A stretch of 27,833 bases of DNA from contig DANA01000059.1 in the NCBI GenBank assembly GCA_002508495.1, positions 1 to 27,833 on the forward strand, in the 5' to 3' direction. The stretch is from Methanoregula sp. UBA276 (GTDB lineage: Archaea > Halobacteriota > Methanomicrobia > Methanomicrobiales > Methanospirillaceae). Made by a program: the position numbers and the translations under genes. Below the pieces are notes generated by a model. It was not told the DNA's origin. It worked only from the letters and a program-made list of their open reading frames with translations, and made no database searches. Position 1 is the first letter of the stretch. Each line of letters opens with the position of its first letter. Positions 23,375-27,833 of the stretch are shown piece after piece.

Positions 23375-23387
23375 TGCGAGGGATGGG
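23375..23387 (-). repeat. Right attachment site (3' end of tRNA-Leu)
   Basis: These last 13 bases of the tRNA gene (discriminator base, acceptor 3' strand and T-stem 3' strand) are repeated at 17054-17066. The intact tRNA is kept on this side. Confidence 0.55.
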
Positions 23388-23459
23388 ATTCGAACCCAAG
23401 AACTCCTGCGAGACCAGGCCCTGAACCTGGCGCCGTTGACCTGGCTTGGCTACCCTCGC
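23375..23459 (-). tRNA. tRNA-Leu (anticodon CAG)
   Basis: On the minus strand GCGAGGG (23459-23453) pairs with CCCTCGC before the discriminator A. The D arm GCC/GGC has GG in its loop. The anticodon stem CCAGG/CCTGG encloses TTCAGGG, giving anticodon CAG. A long variable arm with CTC/GAG is typical of Leu tRNAs, and the T arm holds TTCGAAT. No CCA is encoded, as is common in archaea. One T-stem pair at the acceptor end is mismatched. Confidence 0.93.
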
Positions 23460-23481
23460 GCCTGTAATTATTGCCTGCCCG

Positions 23482-23492
23482 ATTTAATAAAG
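23482..23492 (-). promoter_or_regulatory. TATA box of tRNA-Leu
   Basis: On the minus strand CTTTATTAAAT lies 23-33 bases upstream of the mature tRNA 5' end, the usual archaeal distance. Confidence 0.55.
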
Positions 23493-23509
23493 GTGAGGGA
23501 GAAGCAGGA

Positions 23510-23554
23510 TTACTGCTTCTTGCATTATTGCTTCTTGTGTTACTGCTTCTTCGC
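23510..23554 (-). repeat. Three 15-bp tandem repeats over the synthetase stop codon
   Basis: Read on the minus strand, AAGAAGCAGTAA and two near copies occur with a strict 15-bp period (TTA at 23540, 23525 and 23510 on the plus strand). The first contains the gene's own last codons and stop. Each repeat carries an in-frame stop. Confidence 0.7.
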
Positions 23555-25399
23555 CCCGTTGTCGTTGTTGAGTTTCTTCATCTCGTTTTCCCGGAGTTCT
23601 TTCCGGCGAATCTTGCCCGAGATGGTCTTGGGCAGGCTCTCCACGTACTCGATGGCCCGGGGATACTTGTACGGAGCCGTGACGTTCTTCACGTGCACCT
23701 GGATCTCTCTGGTGAGGGTATCGGAGGGCTTGAACCCGGGCTTTAAGATGATGAACGCCTTGACGATCAGGCCCCGGATATCGTCCGGCGAGCCGACAAC
23801 GGCGGCTTCCTGCACGGCAGGGTGCTCGATCAAAGCGCTCTCAACCTCGAACGGCCCGATCCGGTACCCCGACGCCTTGATCACGTCGTCGTCGCGGCCG
23901 ATGAACCAGAGGTACCCGTCCTCGTCCTTGTAGGCCTTGTCACCGGTATAATAAAAGCCATTGATGAAAGACTTCTTGTTCTCCTCCTCGTTGTTCAGGT
24001 AATCCCGGAAGAGACCGACCGGGCGCGGGTTCAGCGCGATTGCAATCCGGCCTTCCTCGTGGAGACCAACCGGTTTCCCGTTGTCATCGTGAAGAACGAT
24101 ATTCCAGCCGGGCGCCGGGCGCCCCATGGACCCGAACTTGGGGGTCATACCGGCAAAGGTGCCGATGCAGAGCACCGTTTCGGTCTGGCCGTAGCCTTCA
24201 AGGATGGTGAGGCCGGTCGCGTCCTTCCATGCCTTGATGACCTCGGGGTTCAGGGGTTCGCCCGCGCTGGTGCAGTGGCGCAGCTCGGTGAAATCGAACT
24301 TGTCGAGGTCGGCAAGGATCAGCATCCGGTAGATTGTCGGGGGGCAGCAAAACGTGGTGATGCCATACTTCTCGATCAGCGGCAGGATCTCGGTGGCGTT
24401 GAACCGGCTGCGGATATCGTAGACAAATATCGCGGCACCCTCAATCCACTGGCCGTAGAACTTGCCCCACGCGCTCTTTGCCCAGCCGGTGTCGGAGAGG
24501 GTGAAGTGGAGATCGTTTGGCCGCAGGTCATGCCAGAAGCGGGCGGTGATGATATGGCCGAGCGGGTAACTGTGGTCGTGCACCACCATCTTGGGCTCAC
24601 CAGTGGTGCCGGAGGTGAAGAAGATGACCAGCGGGTCGGTGCTCCGCGTCTTCTTGGTGCCGGGCAGGTTTACGATCTTGGTCGAGACCGGTGCCGGGTA
24701 CTCGAGTTCCACCGGGTAACTGATCCAGCCGGGCCGTTTGGCATCGATGAGCACCTTGCAGGAGAGCGAGGGACAGTCCTTTGCTATCTCTTCGATCTTC
24801 TCGGCCTGCTCCTCCATCGTGATGACCATCTTGATCTCGGCAATATTGATCCGGTATTTCAGGTCTTTAGGCGTGAGCATGGTTGGTGCGGGACAATAGA
24901 TGGCTCCCCGCTTGATGAGCGCGAGGGTGAACGTCCACCACTCCGGGACCCGGGGGAGCATGATGAGAACCTTGTCGCCCTTGTTCACCCCGTACTTGAT
25001 CATAATGTTCACGATCTGGTTCGAGAGGCGCATGAGGTCAAAGAAGGTGAATTTCTTCTCAACGCCTTCCTGGTTCAGCCAGATCATAGCAAGCTTGTTC
25101 CGGTCCTTGTTTGCCCAGGCATCTATGATGTCAAAGCCGAAGTTGAAATATTCGGGCACGTCGATATGGAAGTTCCGGCTTGCCTCTTCATAGTCCCCCA
25201 GGTTGTGGTGATCCGGGGGAAGGGGCTCGGACGCACAGGGAAGCGTTGTTGCACCAACCGCTCCCGCCCCGCCGGGACCGGAGACTTTTGCCGAGCAGGC
25301 CTCGCTGATATAGTCCGACCGGGACATGCGGCGTTTCTTGCACTCCAGGTCAACGCGATCGGTTAGGGAATTGTCCATGGTTATGGAATATCGCACCAT
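23540..25399 (-). CDS. AMP-forming acyl-CoA synthetase with N-terminal ribbon-helix-helix domain
   Basis: This 619-aa enzyme of the acetyl/medium-chain acyl-CoA synthetase type activates a carboxylic acid with ATP and CoA. Core motifs are TSGTTGEPK (262-270), EGYGQTE (401-407), YTGD (484-487), the hinge GRDDDVIKASGYRIGP, and Lys596 in TISGKIRR. The catalytic part begins near residue 70 and matches the neighbour at 25503 along its whole length. The first 38 residues are extra and look like a CopG/RHH DNA-binding domain: strand VRYSITMD, helix SLTDRVDLECKKRR, then MSRSDYISEAC. A Gly/Ala/Pro linker joins the two. TGGTGC half-sites lie over and upstream of the start codon, so it may repress its own gene. 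Confidence 0.88.
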   Translation of the reverse strand: MVRYSITMDNSLTDRVDLECKKRRMSRSDYISEACSAKVSGPGGAGAVGATTLPCASEPLPPDHHNLGDYEEASRNFHIDVPEYFNFGFDIIDAWANKDRNKLAMIWLNQEGVEKKFTFFDLMRLSNQIVNIMIKYGVNKGDKVLIMLPRVPEWWTFTLALIKRGAIYCPAPTMLTPKDLKYRINIAEIKMVITMEEQAEKIEEIAKDCPSLSCKVLIDAKRPGWISYPVELEYPAPVSTKIVNLPGTKKTRSTDPLVIFFTSGTTGEPKMVVHDHSYPLGHIITARFWHDLRPNDLHFTLSDTGWAKSAWGKFYGQWIEGAAIFVYDIRSRFNATEILPLIEKYGITTFCCPPTIYRMLILADLDKFDFTELRHCTSAGEPLNPEVIKAWKDATGLTILEGYGQTETVLCIGTFAGMTPKFGSMGRPAPGWNIVLHDDNGKPVGLHEEGRIAIALNPRPVGLFRDYLNNEEENKKSFINGFYYTGDKAYKDEDGYLWFIGRDDDVIKASGYRIGPFEVESALIEHPAVQEAAVVGSPDDIRGLIVKAFIILKPGFKPSDTLTREIQVHVKNVTAPYKYPRAIEYVESLPKTISGKIRRKELRENEMKKLNNDNGAKKQ

Positions 25400-25453
25400 A
25401 CAGATCCATTTCGTGGTGCACTAATTAGGTGTTTCGATTAGTTTTTGCACCAC
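25393..25453. promoter_or_regulatory. Candidate operator of the RHH-synthetase gene
   Basis: GTGGTGCA (25413-25420) and TGCACCAC (25446-25453) form a perfect 8-bp inverted repeat. Inner arms ACTAAT (25420-25425) and ATTAGT (25437-25442) extend the dyad. A third half-site GCACCA (25393-25398) overlaps the gene's first codons. Repeated short half-sites are typical of ribbon-helix-helix proteins. Confidence 0.5.
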
Positions 25454-25460
25454 AAAGGAC

Positions 25461-25499
25461 GACAAAAAAATTCCGGAACACGACCCGGGCAAAAAAACG
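25461..25499 (-). terminator. T-runs after the upstream synthetase gene
   Basis: On the minus strand two runs of seven Ts (about 25499-25491 and 25470-25462) follow the stop codon of the 555-aa synthetase. They suggest that the RHH-synthetase gene has its own promoter instead of being read through. Confidence 0.45.
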
Positions 25500-25502
25500 G
25501 GA

Positions 25503-27170
25503 TTAATTTTTCTCCTGGTAGCGTTTCAGCTCGGCGGACCGGAGCTCGTTGCGCTTGATCTTACCGGAGATGGTTTTCGGGAGTTCTTTTATGAACTCGA
25601 TCTCCCGGGGGTACTTGTAGGGCGCGGTCGTGCGCTTCACGTAATTTTTGATGTCCCGGATCAGGGCCTCGGAGGGTTCAAACCCGTTGTTGAGAACAAC
25701 AAACGCCTTGACAATCATCCCGCGGATCCGGTCGGGCGAGCCGACAACCGCCGCTTCCTGCACGGCCGGGTGCTCTAAGAGGGCACTCTCGACCTCGAAC
25801 GGCCCGATCCGGTACCCGGATGACTTGATCACATCGTCCCCGCGTCCCACGAACCAGAAGTAGCCGTCATCGTCGCACGCAACCTTGTCGCCGGTATAAT
25901 ACCAGCCGTTCACGAACGATTTCTGGTTCTCCTCGGGATTGTCCAGGTACTCGACAAAGAGACCCGGGGGTTTGGGGGTGCAGCTGATCGCAAGCCTTCC
26001 TTCTTCATGGGGGCCGACCGGCTTGCCGTCATCGTCATGCACCGCGATGTTCCAGCCGGGCGAGGGTTTTCCCATGGAACCGGGCCGGCTCGCAATGTTC
26101 GGGAACGCCGCAACACAGCAGGCGGTCTCGGTCTGGCCATACCCTTCGCGTATCGTGAGACCGGTGCCTTCCTTCCAGACCCGGATCACCTCGGGGTTCA
26201 GCGGTTCGCCGGCACTGGTGCAGTGGCGCAGCGAGGAGAAGTCGAACTTCTCAAGATCGGCAAGGATGAGCATCCGGTAGATGGTTGGCGGGCAGCAGAA
26301 GGTCGTCACCTGGTACTTTTCCAGCAGGGGGAGAACTTCGGTTGCCTGGAACTTGCCAGTGAAGTGGTAGACAAAGATGCAGGCGCCCGCGATCCACTGG
26401 CCGAATATTTTGCCCCACGCGCATTTGGCCCATCCGGTATCCGAGACCGTGAAGTGGAGGTCGTTGTGCCGCAGATCCTGCCAGAGCCCGGCCGTCACGC
26501 TATGGCCAAGCGGGTAGGCATGGTTGTGCAGAACCATCTTGGGCTCGCCGGTTGTCCCGGACGTGAAGTAGATGAGCATCGGGTCCGAACTCCGCGTCCG
26601 GAGCTGGTCGGGGATGCTGACCGAACGGTGGGAGACCGGTGCCGGGTACAGGAGCTCGTACGGGAAACTGGCCCAGCCCTTCAGTTCGCCATCGGCAAGG
26701 AAGCGGGCCAAAAGAGTCGGGCATTCATTGCAGATCTCCTCCACCTTGGGCGCGTTCTCAACGTCCGTGATGATCATGCGGAACCGTCCCTTGTTGACGC
26801 GGTATTTGATGTCGCGGGCAGTGAGCATGGTGGGACAGGGGGCAATGACGGCACCGAGCTTGATGAGCGCGATGGTAAAGATCCACCATTCGGGAATCCG
26901 CGGCAGCATGACCAGGACGCGGTCGCCTTTGTTTATCCCGTATTTCAAGAGGATGTTTGCTGCCTGGTTCGAGAGGTTTGCCAGATCAAGAAAACTGTAC
27001 TTCTTCTCCCCGCCCTGCTGGCTGGTCCAGATCAGGGCAAGTTTGTTCCGGTCTTTCTTTGCCCAGGCATCGATGACATCGAAACCGAAGTTGAAATATT
27101 CCGGAACATCGATGGAGAACTCCCTGCACATCGTCTCGTAGCTCGCCATCTCCGGCATGTCTGCTGTCAT
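25503..27170 (-). CDS. AMP-forming acyl-CoA synthetase (acetyl/medium-chain type)
   Basis: This 555-aa acyl-adenylate-forming enzyme makes acyl-CoA from a carboxylate, ATP and CoA. Motifs are TSGTTGEPK (203-211), GYGQTE (343-348), YYTGD, the hinge GRGDDVIKSSGYRIGP, and the catalytic Lys537 in TISGKIKR. It aligns without large gaps to residues 60-619 of the neighbour at 23540 and is clearly its tandem paralogue, but has no DNA-binding domain. Methanomicrobiales often need acetate as a carbon source, so an assimilatory acetate or propionate role is plausible; the acid used cannot be read from the sequence. In-frame ATGs at 27158 and 27149 are alternative starts. Confidence 0.92.
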   Translation of the reverse strand: MTADMPEMASYETMCREFSIDVPEYFNFGFDVIDAWAKKDRNKLALIWTSQQGGEKKYSFLDLANLSNQAANILLKYGINKGDRVLVMLPRIPEWWIFTIALIKLGAVIAPCPTMLTARDIKYRVNKGRFRMIITDVENAPKVEEICNECPTLLARFLADGELKGWASFPYELLYPAPVSHRSVSIPDQLRTRSSDPMLIYFTSGTTGEPKMVLHNHAYPLGHSVTAGLWQDLRHNDLHFTVSDTGWAKCAWGKIFGQWIAGACIFVYHFTGKFQATEVLPLLEKYQVTTFCCPPTIYRMLILADLEKFDFSSLRHCTSAGEPLNPEVIRVWKEGTGLTIREGYGQTETACCVAAFPNIASRPGSMGKPSPGWNIAVHDDDGKPVGPHEEGRLAISCTPKPPGLFVEYLDNPEENQKSFVNGWYYTGDKVACDDDGYFWFVGRGDDVIKSSGYRIGPFEVESALLEHPAVQEAAVVGSPDRIRGMIVKAFVVLNNGFEPSEALIRDIKNYVKRTTAPYKYPREIEFIKELPKTISGKIKRNELRSAELKRYQEKN

Positions 27171-27394
27171 AAAAACCGGAACAGTATGCTTTTCGTTCCT
27201 TTTTTAATCTGTTTTTTTGCATCGGGCAGCCGGCCTTTGCAGGCTGGCGGGACCGATGGTGTGGACAATGAGAGAAAAGACCGCAGGAAAATGCACCAAA
27301 AGCCAGGCAGGGTCAGCCGCGATCAGGACGGAAAAGAGGTACCATAAAGGTTGTGCATTAGTATTATGATTGCAGGGACAGCATAGTACAGTGG

Positions 27395-27833
27395 ATGGCT
27401 GATAAGAAATACGCTTCACTTAAAATTGAGAACATCGTTGCATCCGGCGTGATCGCCGATTCGATCGATCTTGCTGATGTCTCCTCCAAGATCGACAGCT
27501 GCGAACTCAATACCAAGCGGTTCCCGGGTGCCGTATACCGCATCGAGAAACCCAAGATCGCCTCCCTGATCTTTTCTTCGGGTAAAGTCGTGCTCACCGG
27601 GATCCGGGACAAAAAATCCCTCACCGACGGCCTCAATATCATCATCAAGTCCCTAAAGGCCGCCGGGGTCAACACGTTCAAGGAGCCAAAAGTTGCCATT
27701 ACCAATATTGTCTGCTCCTATGATATCGGGAAATACATCAACCTCAACAAAGTCGTCATCACCCTCAATCTCGAGAATATCGAATACGAACCCGAGCAGT
27801 TCCCCGGCCTTGTCTACCGCATCAAGGACCCCA
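27395..27833 (+). CDS. tbp: TATA-binding protein (TBP), cut by window edge
   Basis: The first 146 codons of the archaeal general transcription factor that binds TATA boxes. The first repeat of the saddle is complete (LKIENIVASGVI, FPGAVYRIEKPKIASLIFSSGKVVLTG), and the second begins with ITNIVCSYDIGKYINL and runs to FPGLVYRI at the edge. The pattern FPGxVYRI occurs once in each repeat, as expected. ATG 27395 gives the usual short N-terminus. CATAAAGG near 27343 is a possible TATA box. The gene is divergent from the synthetase at 25503. Confidence 0.95.
   Translation, partial: MADKKYASLKIENIVASGVIADSIDLADVSSKIDSCELNTKRFPGAVYRIEKPKIASLIFSSGKVVLTGIRDKKSLTDGLNIIIKSLKAAGVNTFKEPKVAITNIVCSYDIGKYINLNKVVITLNLENIEYEPEQFPGLVYRIKDP

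Larger units (their letters stand above)
17054..23387. mobile_element. Putative tRNA-Leu-integrated genetic element, about 6.3 kb
   Basis: The element is bounded by a 13-bp direct repeat TGCGAGGGATGGG: at 23375-23387 it is the 3' end of the intact tRNA-Leu gene, and at 17054-17066 it stands alone. A tyrosine integrase gene lies directly inside the tRNA end, the standard layout for archaeal tRNA-integrated plasmids and viruses. The cargo is A+T-rich compared with both flanks and consists mostly of small genes without recognised family: two membrane proteins, three zinc-ribbon-type proteins, several very short frames, a likely DNA-binding protein, a transposase remnant and an integrase relic. 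No replication or capsid gene is recognised, so it may be a degraded, satellite-like or novel element. Confidence 0.6.

Noticed and set aside
23822..25366. Open frame of 514 codons on the plus strand
   Set aside because: It is antisense to the RHH-synthetase gene and arises from its codon bias; it has no family resemblance and no ribosome site.
26007..27347. Open frame of 446 codons on the plus strand
   Set aside because: It is the antisense shadow of the 555-aa synthetase gene, of the same kind as the frame opposite its neighbour.
1..27833. CRISPR array
   Set aside because: I saw no regularly spaced repeats with unique spacers and no cas genes.

Overview
The window looks like chromosomal DNA of a methanogenic archaeon of the order Methanomicrobiales, close to Methanoregula and relatives. 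The evidence is a methanogenesis marker 8 (DUF2099) gene, an archaeal TATA-binding protein gene cut by the right edge, archaeal TATA boxes and T-run terminators, a tRNA-Leu without encoded CCA, PKD-domain surface proteins and HisKA_2-type PAS sensor kinases. The assignment rests on gene content; no marker phylogeny was possible.

Left part (1-6400): a lipoprotein start cut by the edge, a DUF1624/HGSNAT-like membrane protein, methanogenesis marker 8, a receiver-GAF-PAS-PAS protein, MscL, and a secreted PKD protein whose C-terminal half looks like a site-2 protease.

Signalling part (6343-11404): two copies of one module flank a three-gene sensor operon. Each copy has a winged-helix regulator, about 260 bp of highly conserved non-coding DNA, and a convergent small membrane protein. 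In the left copy the membrane protein is reduced to its C-terminal end. The operon between them (kinase, 80-aa orphan, response regulator) is joined by two ATGA overlaps. The kinase has two nearly identical PAS domains.

Middle (11562-16651): a lipoprotein serine hydrolase of the beta-lactamase class C fold, a RidA/YdeI-like gene pair, a 1.1 kb gene-poor GC-rich stretch with a 16-bp palindrome, and a DUF4062/Schlafen-like ATP-binding protein split by one in-frame amber codon.

Accessory island (17054-23387): an AT-rich stretch of about 6.3 kb bounded by a 13-bp direct repeat of the 3' end of tRNA-Leu(CAG). A tyrosine integrase gene lies next to the tRNA. The cargo is small, mostly unrecognised genes: membrane proteins, zinc-ribbon proteins, very small ORFs and a likely DNA-binding protein. 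It also holds a transposase remnant and a decayed second copy of the integrase 3' end flanked by 43-bp direct repeats. I read it as an undescribed small integrated plasmid or virus-like element.

Right part (23510-27833): two tandem AMP-forming acyl-CoA synthetase paralogues and the TBP gene. The downstream synthetase carries an N-terminal ribbon-helix-helix DNA-binding domain, and repeated GTGGTGCA-type half-sites lie over its own start region, which suggests a self-regulating enzyme.
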